The translations under genes were made by a program, and so were the position numbers. The notes under the pieces are model-generated. The model ran no database searches. It saw nothing but the letters and a program-made list of their open reading frames with translations, and was not told where the DNA came from. Positions 42,662-53,500 of a DNA stretch of 64,000 nt are shown here, piece by piece. The DNA is from Limnohabitans sp. 2KL-1 (GTDB lineage: Bacteria; Pseudomonadota; Gammaproteobacteria; Burkholderiales; Burkholderiaceae_C), in the NCBI RefSeq assembly GCF_003063435.1, contig NZ_NESL01000005.1, positions 124,001-188,000 of the forward strand. Reading direction: 5' to 3'. Positions within the stretch are counted from its first letter, which is position 1, and the number at the start of each line of letters is the position of its first letter.

Positions 42662-43831
42662 CTATGGCCGAGACTGGGCATCGCGCAGTGCCTCGCTTGC
42701 CGCATCGGCCAGGGCCGCACAATCACCGGCAGACCGACGCGCATCAGCACACCAAAAACCGGCTTCGGTGGCTTGCTGTAAAAACGCCAAGCTCGCCTGC
42801 GTGGGGTGACGGCGCTGTCCTCGTCCCAGCGCCGACAAGCCATACAGGCGAATGTCAAGGTTGTCGGGTCCCACCTGACGCGTGAGGTATTGGCGGACAT
42901 GCGCTTGTGCGCCGTCGCCCCCCAACTCGGCCATGAGCACCAGCGCGTTGATGCGAACCGGCCAGCCCGGATCGGAAGATGCTGTGCCGCCCGCGCTGGC
43001 CGAATCCTCCAGCAAAACACCCAAGCTCAACAACGCTGCATCGCCCAGATGCACCAACGGGCCCAGTGGCACACCATGCGGCCCGGCCCCCTGCACCAAA
43101 GGCAACAACTGTTCAGGCGCAATGCGGGCCGCAGGCCCAGGCGGCTGACCCAGCGCGGCCTGCATGCGAGGGGGACTGATGACCGAGCCCAGTTGCGCAA
43201 AGTTGGCCGACTCATGGCTGACCAGCACGCGCGACTGCGGCAAGGGCATGTAGGTCATGATGCGCTCGGGCACGGTGCTCATGCCCGGCGCATCGGGGTG
43301 GTACAAGGCCACGGCGTGGCCCATTTCATGCGCCCAGATCACCCATTCGGGTGCACGGTCGTTGAAGGGGTCGTGCCTTTTGGCATAAATCAGGGGACGC
43401 CCCAGCTGGGGGGTGCAGCCCAGGATGTAACCGGCCGCGTCACCACACTGGGCGACCGCGTCGACGATCACCAGCCTGAGCCGCCCGTCACTGGCCGTGA
43501 TGGACTGCATCGTGGCGTTGTTGGCACGGCCCAGGCCGGTGTGGGTTTGGACCGCCCCCATCACCTCAAAACGCAAGCGCACGCCTTGGGGCAGCAATTG
43601 CCGACTGACCTCCTGCAGCTGCTGGCAAACCCGGGTCGTGTCGTAGGCGGACAAGCCCTCTTCACGGCCCCGCCAAACTTCCACCTGGATGGCGCGCAGC
43701 GCAGACTCGTCCCCCACTCGGCAAGCCACGGTGCCCGGTGCCGCCGCCTCATCCACCTTGGGGTTGCTGTGGCAACCGGCCAGCAAGGCCACTGCACAGC
43801 ACAGCGCGATCCGTTGAAATGGGTTTCCCAT
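42662..43831 (-). CDS. Lipoprotein with metzincin-type zinc-protease motif
   Basis: This encodes 389 residues. The signal ends in lipobox LLAGC with lipidated Cys20. A consensus HExxHxxxxxH zinc site is at residues 168-178 (HEMGHAVALYH), followed 14-17 residues on by an IMTYMP Met-turn-like segment, together the hallmark of metzincin metalloproteases. The usual Gly of the motif is Ala. The C-terminal half (residues ~235-385) is helical and may be HEAT-like (GPLVHLGDAALLSLGVLLED, INALVLMAELGGDGAQAHVRQYL). It is likely anchored in the outer membrane or periplasm. The substrate is unknown; its place at the end of a surface-protein region suggests it could act on surface proteins, which is inference. 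A start 11 codons earlier is less likely. Confidence 0.8.
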   Translation of the reverse strand: MGNPFQRIALCCAVALLAGCHSNPKVDEAAAPGTVACRVGDESALRAIQVEVWRGREEGLSAYDTTRVCQQLQEVSRQLLPQGVRLRFEVMGAVQTHTGLGRANNATMQSITASDGRLRLVIVDAVAQCGDAAGYILGCTPQLGRPLIYAKRHDPFNDRAPEWVIWAHEMGHAVALYHPDAPGMSTVPERIMTYMPLPQSRVLVSHESANFAQLGSVISPPRMQAALGQPPGPAARIAPEQLLPLVQGAGPHGVPLGPLVHLGDAALLSLGVLLEDSASAGGTASSDPGWPVRINALVLMAELGGDGAQAHVRQYLTRQVGPDNLDIRLYGLSALGRGQRRHPTQASLAFLQQATEAGFWCADARRSAGDCAALADAASEALRDAQSRP

Positions 43832-43959
43832 GATGCCGCCCTTCGGACATTGATTGAAAACCAAATCATGCTTTTCAGGACTTGCGGCGTCAAGCTCGCA
43901 AGCCCTTGCTTGGCCATGCCCGGCGGCAGCCGGTCTGTTCAGGCCTGCGTGGCTGAAGT

Positions 43960-44475
43960 TCAGTGGCTCAGCACCAGGCGCACCATGACCCTTGTGGGCG
44001 AGGTCAAGTGGGGGGCCAATTGCCGACTGGCCATGACGTCCACGCCCAGCGTGTCATTGACTTTGAGTTGCGCCCCCAGACCCGCTGAACGCAAGCGATC
44101 CGATGCAGACTTGGCCGGGTCTTGGGCGGTGCCCCAGTCCAGGAAGGCATAGGCTTCGCCCGACACCAGCCCCGCATAGCGCAAGCTGCGGCGCATTTCC
44201 AGTTGGGCCAAGACCCCCTGATCGCCGCTGGCCGAACCCAGGCTGTAGCCGCGCACCGTGTCTTGCCCGCCCAGATAAAAACGGTCCAGCGAACTCAATT
44301 CCCCACTGGGTTTGAAACGAATCAAACCGGAGGCCTTGAACTGCCAAAAGCCAGGCTCATACAGTGCATGGCACCACTGAACCGTGACTTCGGCATAGCG
44401 GTATGTGCCGACATCCGAGCCCATATTGAAACTGAAGCGGACCCCGAATTTGGGACAGGTGTTTGAGTGGGACAC
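43960..44475 (-). pseudogene. Truncated TpsB/ShlB-type outer-membrane transporter
   Basis: About 165 residues of a two-partner-secretion barrel remain. The conserved C-terminal part is present: SSLDRFYLGGQDTVRGYS, then strands (EAYAFLDWGT, SAGLGAQLKVNDTLGVDVMAS) and the terminal VMVRLVLSH. A complete TpsB protein has about 500-580 residues with POTRA domains and most of the barrel, all missing here. The frame stops making sense at about 44460, where IS3-like sequence begins, so the gene was probably cut by the insertion. No ATG or ribosome site starts the fragment. Confidence 0.8.
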
Positions 44476-44703
44476 TGTCTAAAGAAATGGGTGACCAATG
44501 ACTGGATCAAAAAAGCGCAGAGTTCATCTTCCAGAGTTCAAGGCCAAGGTGGGACTGGAGGCGCTTGGCGGCATGAAGACCATCAACCAAATCGCCCAAG
44601 GGCACGATGTCCATCCCATACAGGTTTGCCAATAGAAGCAGGAGATCCAAGCCCAGGCCAAAAGTCTGTTTGAAGGCAAGCGCGGGCCTCAGCCAGTCTC
44701 AGC
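44465..44703 (+). mobile_element. IS3-family remnant (orfA transposase fragment)
   Basis: From ATG 44498 the plus strand encodes an IS3-type OrfA N-terminus: SKKRRVHLPEFKAKVGLEAL, then TINQIAQGHDVHPIQVCQ. After 45 codons a TAG (44633-44635) replaces the usual Trp, and the frame continues KQEIQAQAKSLFEGKRGPQPVSA, also OrfA-like. GGACACTGTCT before the ATG may belong to the terminal inverted repeat. No orfB remains, so the element is dead. It abuts a truncated TpsB gene and overlaps the 3' end of the TPR gene. Confidence 0.75.
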
Positions 44704-46317
44704 CGAGAGTGCACCCGACAGGTTCTTTTGCAATCGGTTTTGCACCCAAGCACGCTGCACCGCCAAGTCCTGCCTGTTAACACTCAACTCCAAAAATCGT
44801 TTATAGGCCTTACGGGCCTCCACCTTGTGGCCCAAGGCCTGATGTGAATGCCCCAGGTTGAGCCACAACTCCGGTGAAAGCGGCTGCAGTTGCTGGGTTT
44901 TGTCCAGAACCTGAATGGCACGAACATGCTCGCCGCGCTCTTGCAAGGCCAGCGAAAAATAGAGACCCACTGTGGCGTTCCGGGAGTTGAGCTCATGTGC
45001 CTGGCTCAGTGCGGTAATGGCCTGATCCCATCGGCTCAGACCCATATGGGCGACCCCGACCAAATAATGTGTACGCCAGTTATCCCCGATGTATTTTTCC
45101 AGTTTTATTGCAGCATCCAAAGCACTTTGATAATCGCCGCTTACCAAAAATTTTTCAATTTTCTGATAATTGACATCGTCGGCTTTGACTGCAAGTGGTA
45201 CCGGGCCCGAACCAGGCAAACGCTCGGGCTCAGTTGGGCTCAGAAGCGTTTGCTCCTGATTGGATTGGGCTAAACCCCCTTCAAGCGCCTGGCCCTGATC
45301 CTTGGCAACAGAGGAGTTGCGCGCTAGCGAAGCAACAAATGGGCTGAGCACTGTGTTTCGGAGTGCTGGGGATGTGACCGTTGAAGGCGCCGCAGAAACC
45401 TCAGGCACAACGTTTTGTTCAGTAGCAGCGAGAGCACTTTCAGTGCCATTGCTCAAACGCAAGATCTTTTGCCAATATGTCCAGCGCTCCACCCTGGCTT
45501 CCTGGCCTTGGGCAATCTGCAGCAATTGTTTAGCTCGCGCCATGTCACTGGCAGCTGGGACAGCCAACAACATCCAACGCTTTTTGATCACACCGGACTT
45601 GGGCAGCGCCACCACGGGCAAAAGCGGCGACCAAGCAGCGTACTGCCGAGTGACCTGCAATTGAGTGAGTTGGTCCGCAATCAGCAGCAGTGGCGTGTTG
45701 GGTTCTTCCAAACTCAAGCCTTTGAGCCACGAGCTCGAAGCCTCCTCCCACCGGCCCCAGTTCCACAACTGATGAGCAGCCTTGTGCCAAGTCGGGTGAA
45801 CGAATTTGTTGCTCGGATTCACAAGCCCTGGCTTATCGGGTTCGATCGAAGACACTTTTGCTGCAGCAAGAGTACTGGAGGGCAAAGCTAGCAGGTTAGC
45901 GAGACCCAGCGAGGCGGCGACAGGCAAACGATCGCTGCTTTCAAGAGTTGGATCAAGAGCTGGCCCTGAGACCGCCTCAGTTGTTGCTGTTACCGAGAGC
46001 GGCAATTCGGGCGCGGGAATAGATGACACAGGATCTAAAGTTATCGCCGAACGCACATCAGGCTTATCCAACAACTGCCATTCCGACAGGGTTTTCAGCG
46101 GCGCAAACCACCAAGCTGCCATAACAAGCCATGTCCCCACCAAAGCCAGACTGAGAAACGCCAGTGCTGCTGACATCCAGAATGGAGGGCGTCGTTGAGC
46201 AGATTCAACGAGGATAGAAAACTCCGACATGAGCCTCTGCATATGAGCCGTATCGTCAAGGAATTGACGCTGCTGTTCACTTTGATGCGGGGCTTTATCG
46301 AGCACACTCATGACCAT
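44689..46317 (-). CDS. Membrane-anchored TPR protein, C-terminus altered by the IS remnant
   Basis: This encodes about 542 residues. A short cytoplasmic N-terminus is followed by one transmembrane helix (about residues 45-70: FWMSAALAFLSLALVGTWLV) and a long Pro/Ser/Thr/Glu-rich region. Residues ~395-520 carry TPR repeats (NWRTHYLVGVAHMGLSRWDQ, NATVGLYFSLALQERGEHVR, SPELWLNLGHSHQALGHKVE). The helix plus low-complexity plus TPR layout resembles MSHA-biogenesis MshN-type proteins, but no homology is claimed. The last five residues and stop are encoded by sequence that also reads as IS3 orfA, so the native end may have been longer. Starts at 46317 or 46311 are both possible. GC content is visibly lower than in the rest of the window. 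Confidence 0.75.
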   Translation of the reverse strand: MVMSVLDKAPHQSEQQRQFLDDTAHMQRLMSEFSILVESAQRRPPFWMSAALAFLSLALVGTWLVMAAWWFAPLKTLSEWQLLDKPDVRSAITLDPVSSIPAPELPLSVTATTEAVSGPALDPTLESSDRLPVAASLGLANLLALPSSTLAAAKVSSIEPDKPGLVNPSNKFVHPTWHKAAHQLWNWGRWEEASSSWLKGLSLEEPNTPLLLIADQLTQLQVTRQYAAWSPLLPVVALPKSGVIKKRWMLLAVPAASDMARAKQLLQIAQGQEARVERWTYWQKILRLSNGTESALAATEQNVVPEVSAAPSTVTSPALRNTVLSPFVASLARNSSVAKDQGQALEGGLAQSNQEQTLLSPTEPERLPGSGPVPLAVKADDVNYQKIEKFLVSGDYQSALDAAIKLEKYIGDNWRTHYLVGVAHMGLSRWDQAITALSQAHELNSRNATVGLYFSLALQERGEHVRAIQVLDKTQQLQPLSPELWLNLGHSHQALGHKVEARKAYKRFLELSVNRQDLAVQRAWVQNRLQKNLSGALSAETG

Positions 46318-46437
46318 ACTTTCGAAAGTCAACAGCAATTTGCCATTGTCTGTAGCGAATTATTCAGCCCATCCTTAACGAGCCAAGTTTTTGATGCAAC
46401 AACGCTCGTCACAGGTGAAACCATCAACCAAATCAAG

Positions 46438-47535
46438 TTACTTGTTGCAAGCACCCACAGACCCAGCTGCACAAATTCGACCATCTGTCCAGATCGCTTC
46501 ACCCAACTGGGTGCCCGTCCAATTCGTATTGACAATGCCTGCGGCGGTCAGGTCCGCCCCGCGAAGATCGGCGTCGATGAATACCGCGTTCGACAGATTG
46601 GCGGCATGCAGATTGGCACGCGTCAAAATACTGCGAGTGAAGTTCGCGTTGGCGAGGTTGGCACCTTCAAAGTTAGCGCGTGCCAAAAACACATCGTTCA
46701 CACTGGCCGACGTCAGATTGGCACCAAGAAAATTGGCTGAACTGCCTGCACCACCTGTAAGGTAAGCACCACTCAACTGCGCCCCGGCCAAATTGGTACC
46801 ACCAAGGTCTGCCCCACGAACAGCACTGCCGCCAAGATAAATGGTCATGATGTCGGTTTCTCTGAGTGTGAACCCACCCGATACCCGCACCAACAGGGCT
46901 TGACTCAGATCGGAATCCATCAAATTGTTGCCCCGCAGACTTAAGGCAGAAAGATTGGCACCCTGCAAATTGCAACTCACACAACTGCCTGAACTCAGTT
47001 TTTGCAGATCGGCCATATTGGTCGACTTGGCTGTACCACCGAACCACACCATACCCAACATCACTTCATTGGCCTCTGTTGATGCTGTCAGCCGCAGCAA
47101 ATATCGTCCCTTGGGCAGCTCCAAACTGGCCTTGGGAGTAGCAGCATTCGCTACCAGCAAGAGCTCGCCATTGGTGCTCTCCACCGCCACTTGGTTGACC
47201 ACCGACAAGCTGTTTCCTTGGGTCAGATCGACACTGACAATGCCAGGGTAGTCCACGTCAAACAACATAGCGTCGTCACCAATCCGGGCGGAATCGCCTA
47301 TCTTCGGTGCCTGTGGGCCATCCGCAGGTTCAATCTGAGTCACGACCAATCCGGAACCCCTCCCCACAACGATACCGGCCTCTTTATTGATGTCAGATCG
47401 CAGGTCTTTCTCTGTCACGCCAAACTGGCGCTCCGGGTACGGGGAACCACCACCACCGCAAGCCGCCAATAACAGGGCCGTCAAAAGTGCTGTCAGGACC
47501 GCGCTGGGGCAGAACTTCTTGGTGAATTTCTTCAT
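46438..47535 (-). CDS. Pentapeptide-repeat lipoprotein
   Basis: This encodes 365 residues. A lipoprotein signal ends LLLAAC with Cys26, followed by Gly-Gly-Gly-Gly-Ser. Residues ~50-165 form a beta-rich domain (QIEPADGPQAPKIGD, YLLRLTASTEANEVMLGMVW) resembling exported binding domains. Residues ~185-345 are pentapeptide repeats of the A(D/N)LxX type (CNLQGANLSALSLRGNNLMD, ANLANANFTRSILTRANLHA), forming a right-handed quadrilateral beta-helix. GGAGAC precedes the ATG at the right distance. It begins only 17 bases after the adhesin stop, so it is probably co-transcribed with it, and may be an accessory outer-membrane component; that role is inference. Confidence 0.85.
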   Translation of the reverse strand: MKKFTKKFCPSAVLTALLTALLLAACGGGGSPYPERQFGVTEKDLRSDINKEAGIVVGRGSGLVVTQIEPADGPQAPKIGDSARIGDDAMLFDVDYPGIVSVDLTQGNSLSVVNQVAVESTNGELLLVANAATPKASLELPKGRYLLRLTASTEANEVMLGMVWFGGTAKSTNMADLQKLSSGSCVSCNLQGANLSALSLRGNNLMDSDLSQALLVRVSGGFTLRETDIMTIYLGGSAVRGADLGGTNLAGAQLSGAYLTGGAGSSANFLGANLTSASVNDVFLARANFEGANLANANFTRSILTRANLHAANLSNAVFIDADLRGADLTAAGIVNTNWTGTQLGEAIWTDGRICAAGSVGACNK

Positions 47536-47552
47536 GCGTGTGTCTCCAATCT

Positions 47553-50500
47553 TTACGCTACAAACACAAAATCAGTCGCGGCAAGGGTGGCGTGCGTGCT
47601 CGTGCCGATCAAGGCAATGGCCACCGCTGAACTTCCCGTACCGCTGCCGTCAGCGTCGTAATACAGTATGCCCGTTGTGATGTTGTAAATCAGATGCTGC
47701 GCTGAAGTCGTCGCCTTGACAAGCCCGGCCCCAGACACAAAGTCTGCCGATGTACCCGCCAAGCCCGTGAAGACCGACTTGGAAAATTCGAGCTTGTCGA
47801 CTCCCGAGACAAAATCAATGACCGTGTCGAAGTTGGTGGTGCCGGTGGGTAAGTTATTGAATGCAAAAGTGTCATTTCCAGTCCCGCCGGTCAACACATC
47901 CTTACCAAGCCCGCCCAACAAGCGGTCAGCTCCAGCACCCCCGACCAAGGTGTCGACGCCCGTGCCGCCGATCAGGGTATCGGCCAGGCCCGAGCCTGTC
48001 AGCGTGGTCGCTGTCGAGGCCGTATTGGTCACAGTAAAGCCTTTGGCGTTAGCAGTCACCGCATCGGCCAGCGCCAGGTTCACTGCCAGACCCTTGGTCT
48101 CGATATTGGCTGTGCCCAGATTCTGCGTGGCACTCGTTGCCGTCCACGCCGCCGTGACCGTGGCATTTACCGTGGCGCCAGCCGACACCTTCAACACCCC
48201 CGCTCCACCTAACCCGAGGTCCGTCACGCTGACCGTGCCGCCCGTGATGTTGTAGGTATCAATGCCACCAAACCCAGTCAGCGTGTCGCCTGCACCACCT
48301 GTTAGCGTGTCGTTGAGCTTGGAGCCAATCAGCGTGTCAACACCAGCACCACCAATAAGCGCAAAGCCCGCCGTGCCCGAGGCCAGGCGCATGTCAATTG
48401 CGCCGCCCGCTGATGCCGCATTGAGTGTGGCCGTGCCAGCGTTGCTTGTCAGGGCCGTCGCAACAAACGCCGCCACATCATTGACCGTGGCAGTTGCACC
48501 CGCCAGCACCTTGAGCACATCGCCTGTCGCCAGATCCGTCACGGTGTCGCTGCCCGCATCCACGTTGAAGGTGTCGTTGCCTCCATTGCCCGTGAGCGTG
48601 TCGTTGCCCAGGCCACCCGTAAGTGCGTCATTCAATCTCGAGCCAAGCAGCGTGTCGGCACCTGCCGCACCGGTCAGTGTGAAGCCCACCGTGCCAAGCG
48701 CTGCACCCATGTTGATGGAGCCGCCAGTTGATTTGGCATTGAGCGTGGCCGTGCCCGCGTTGATGTCCGAAGACGTTGCAACAAAGGCCTCCACGTTGGT
48801 GGCAATGAGACTTGCACCACTCGAAACATTTAGCACGTCGCCTGTTGCCAGATCCGTCACGGTATCGATACCGACATCAACGTTGAACGTGTCATTGTCC
48901 GCGCCACCGGTCAAGGTGTCATTGCCCACGCCACCCGTGAGGCCGTCGTTGCCCGCACCACCGATAAGGCTGTCGTTGCCCGCACCACCGTTGAGGCTGT
49001 CGGCAAGACCCGTGCCGGTCAGGCTGTTGGCACCCGCGTTGCCGAGCATGGTCAAGGCATTGGCCACCAATGCCGCATCCACATTGAGCGCCGTGGTGCC
49101 ACTGATCACGGCCGTTGCACCCGTGCCGGTGCCAATCACCACCTGCTCGATGCCGGTGTCAGCTGCATACAGCGTCAGCGTCTGACCCGCCGTGATCGAA
49201 GTAAACCGCACCTCGTCGGTACCACTGGCACCGCCATCGGCAATCTCGGCCATCGTGTGATCTGCCGAAGAGCCAAACAGGTAGAGGTCCGAGCCCGCAC
49301 CACCATTCAAAATGTCAACGCCTGCGCCACCATTCAGAATGTCGTCGCCCGTACCGCCGGTGATCGTGTCCACCAACGCCGAGCCCGTCAGCACTGCTGC
49401 CGCGCCTGTGTTGGTGATCGCAAAGCTGCCAGAGCCGCTGCTGACAGCGCCCAGGTTGACCGCCAGGCCGTTGGTCATGATGTTCACCGTGCCGCTGTTG
49501 CTGCTGGCAGCCGTTGCCGTCCATGCCGCTGCCAGCGTGGCAGTCAGCGTGGCTCCGGAAGACACCTGGATGATCTCTGCACCGCCGCTGCCCAGGTCAG
49601 TCAGGGTGTCCGTGCCGCTGGCGATCACAAAGGTGTCCAGGCCGGTGTTACCGGTCAGGGTGTCATTACCCGCGCCACCCACCAAGGTGTCGGCACCCGT
49701 GCCGCCGATCAGGGTATCGGCCAGGCCCGAGCCCGTTAACGTGGTCGCGGTCGAGGCCGTATTGGTCACAGTAAAGCCTTTGGCGTTAGCAGTCACCGCA
49801 TCGGCCAGCGCCAGGTTCACTGCCAGACCCTTGGTCTCGATATTGGCTGTGCCCAGATTCTGCGTGGCACTCGTTGCCGTCCAGGCCGCCGTGACCGTGG
49901 CATTTACCGTGGCGCCAGCCGACACCTTCAACACCCCCGCTCCACCTAACCCAAGGTCCGTCACGCTGACCGTGCCGCCCGTGATGTTGTAGGTATCAAT
50001 GCCACCAAACCCGGTCAGCGTGTCGCCTGCACCACCTGTCAGCGTGTCGTTGAGCTTGGAGCCAATCAGCGTGTCAACACCAGCACCACCGACAAGCGCA
50101 AAGCCCGCCGTGCCCGAGGCCAGGCGCATGTCAATTGCACCGCCTGCTGATGCCGCATTGAGCGTGGCCGTGCCTGCGTTGCTTGTCAGGGCCGTCGCAA
50201 CAAACGCCGCCACATCATTGACCGTGGCAGTTGCACCCGCCAGCACCTTGAGCACATCGCCTGTCGCCAGATCCGTCACGGTGTCGCTGCCCGCATCCAC
50301 GTTGAAGGTGTCGTTGCCTCCATTGCCCGTGAGCGTGTCGTTGCCAAGGCCACCCGTCAGGGTGTTGACTCCTCCATTGCCGACCATGGCCAGGGCATTG
50401 GTCACTTGTGACGCGTTCACGCTCAACACCGTCGTTGCCGATGTGTCTGCTGTTGCCCCCGCCCCGGTGCCAATCACCACCCGCTCAATGCCGGTGTCAG

Positions 50501-53500
50501 CGGCATACAGCGTCAGTGTCTGGCCCGCTGTGATCGAAGTGAAGCGCACCTCATCGGTACCGTCAGCACCGTCGTCGGCGATCTCTGCAGACGCGTGCTC
50601 GGTCGACGAGCCGATCAGGTACAGGTCAGAACCGCCTTTTCCGTTCATCACATCCACACCCGCCCCGCCATTCAAGTTGTCGGCGTCACTGCCACCGACC
50701 AGGCTGTCAATGCCAGCGCTGCCCAACAGGTTCAGTGGCCCAGTTGTCGCCTTGAGCGTTACTGTGGTCAACAGCGAATCGGTCAGCACACCATCCCGCC
50801 CTTGTAAGCGGTTGTTGTTCATGTCACTGAAAACCCACTGCAGACTCACGGGCTGGTCGCTGTCTGACGCACTGGCTGTGTTGGCGTAGCCGATGTTCTG
50901 CAACACGCCGTTGACACGGTCCTGCGTGGCGTTGGTGTTAAAGGTGATGACCAACTGGCCGCCCGAGTTGGTAACACGGCCTACGGTAGAGCCGTTGTAA
51001 ACCACACTGGTGCCGCTCAGAATCAGCCCATTCATCCCAAGGAACTGGTCTGCACTGTTTGCGCCGCCAACGCGGCTCACTGTCAAAGCAGCGGCATCGT
51101 AGTTGTCTACCGCGCTGTTGGTGCCCCCCAGTTCCACGTCATAGACCGCCAGGCTGGCGTTTAGCACCTGCGGACCATTGAATACATAGTCAAGCGTCGA
51201 AGGCCCACTTTGGTTGAACACCGGCGCATCATTGACCGCCTGGATTTTCATCAAAACCGAGCGGCTTGCGGTTGAGAATGCGGTTGATCCACCTGTTGCG
51301 GCCAAGCTGGCCTGCGTCCCAGCCGTGCCCGTGCTTTGGTCCCAGGCATGCAGTGTCAGCGCCGTGTTGACGTCGCCGTTCCAATTCAAGTCCGGCTTGA
51401 AATAAACGCGTGTGTTCGCATCCGCTGCCAGCAACAGCGCCGAAGTCGCCAAGGACACGTTGCTCGGGAAAGCGACCCAGGTTGTGCCATCGGTCGTGTA
51501 GTACCAGTCGCCATGCGTGTCGTCGACTGAGCTGATGGCCACGCCCTTGGGCGTGGTTAAGTCCATGTCATAGACATCAACGATGAACTCAGACACCGGT
51601 GTTCCTACCGCGCCCACTGGCGTTGGATCATCCTCAATCTGGAAGACATACAAGGCAGTGCTACCCAGCACAGGCGCGTCGTTGGTACCGGTGATGGTGA
51701 TCGTCACTGTGTCGCTGACCTTGGCGTCTGTCTTGTCGGTGGCTGTCAGCGTGTAGGTCAGGGTAATGGTCTCGCCCGCCATGAGAAAGTCGAGGTTAGC
51801 ACTGTTAACCGTGTAAGCCCAGCCAATGCTTCCAGGCGTCGCGTCCGTGGTGCTTGCCGTAAAGCCCGCTTCCAGCAAAGTTTTCAGGGTCGAGTCGATG
51901 GTGCCGCCGTTCCACACGGCTTGCGTGGTCAGCGACGTGGTGATGTCTATCACGTCATTGGCATCAACGTCATTGAAACTCACGATGCCGTTGGCGCTCA
52001 GGCTCTGAGCACTGGCGAAGGTCGCCTCGATGAGTCCAATGGCGGCCACGTCACTGATCGTGGGCACGTCGTTGGTGCCGTTGATGGTGACAGTGATGGT
52101 CTGGTCCACGTAGGCGCCAAAGTCGTCGGTGACGCGCGCCGTGTAGCTTTGCGTGACTGTCTCGCCTTCCTTAAGCGCTTGCGTCGCCGTCTTGGTGTTG
52201 TCCAGCGTGTAAGTCCACACACCAGTACTGGCATCCAGGGCGATGCTGCCGTAGGTCGTGCTTGGCGTGGCGTCAACGATGGTCCAGGTCTTGGTGGCCG
52301 ATGCATCGACATCGCTGGAAGTCAGCGTACCCGTTGCTGTGGCCGTACCGACCACGACCGTGCCGTCATCCTCGTGGCCCGCTTCGGTGACACTGCCAAG
52401 CAGCGCAGAACCAGCGTTGGTCACCACCGGAACATCGTTGGTGCCATTGATCGTGACGGTGATGGTCTGGTCCACATAAGCGCCAAAGTCATCCGTCACC
52501 CGCGCCGTGTACGTTTGCGTGACGCTCTGGCCTTCCTTGAGCGCCTGTGTCGCCGCCAGACTGTTGTTCAGCGTGTACGTCCACACGCCGGTGCCGGAGA
52601 CGATGGCAATGCTGCCGTAGGTCGTACTCGGCGTGGCGTCAGCGATGCTCCACGTCTTGGTGGCCGTCGCATCGACATCGCTGGATGTCAGCGTACCCGT
52701 TACCGTGGGCGTGCCAGAGACGACCACACCGGGGTCTGTATGCCCTGCTTCGGTCACGCTGCCAGCCCTGTCCGAACCCAGATTGGTGACCACCGGCACA
52801 TCGTTGGTACCGTTGATCGTGACGGTGATGGTCTGGTCCACATAAGCGCCAAAGTCGTCGGTGACGCGCGCCGTGTAGCTTTGCGTGACTGTCTCGTCTT
52901 CCTTGAGCGCCTGTGTCGCCGCCAGGCTGTTGTTGAGCGTGTACGTCCACACGCCGGTGCCGGAGACGATGGAAATGCTGCCGTAGGTCGTACTCGGCGT
53001 GGCGTCGGCGATGGTCCAAGTCTTGGTAGCCGATGCATCGACATCGCTGGATGTCAGCGTGCCCGTGGCCGTGACCGTGCCAGCCACCACCGTGCCATCG
53101 TCCTCGTGGCCCGCTTCGGTGACGCTGCCAAGCAGCGCAGAACCAGCGTTGGTCACCACTGGCACATCGTTGGTGCCATTGATCGTGACGGTGATGGTCT
53201 GGTCCACATAAGCGCCAAAGTCATCCGTCACCCGCGCCGTGTACGTTTGCGTGACGCTCTGGCCTTCCTTGAGCGCCTGCGTGGCTGCTAGGCTGTTGTC
53301 CAGCGTGTATGTCCACACGCCGGTGTCAGCGACCAAGGCGATGCTGCCGTAGGTTGTGCTTGGTGTGCCTTGCAGGCTCCAGACCTTGGTGGCTGCCGCA
53401 TCGACATCGCTGGAAGTCAGCGTGCCCGTTGCTGTGGCCGTACCGGCCACCACCACGCCAGGGTCGGTGTGGCCCGCTTCGGTGACGCTGCCAAGCAGCG

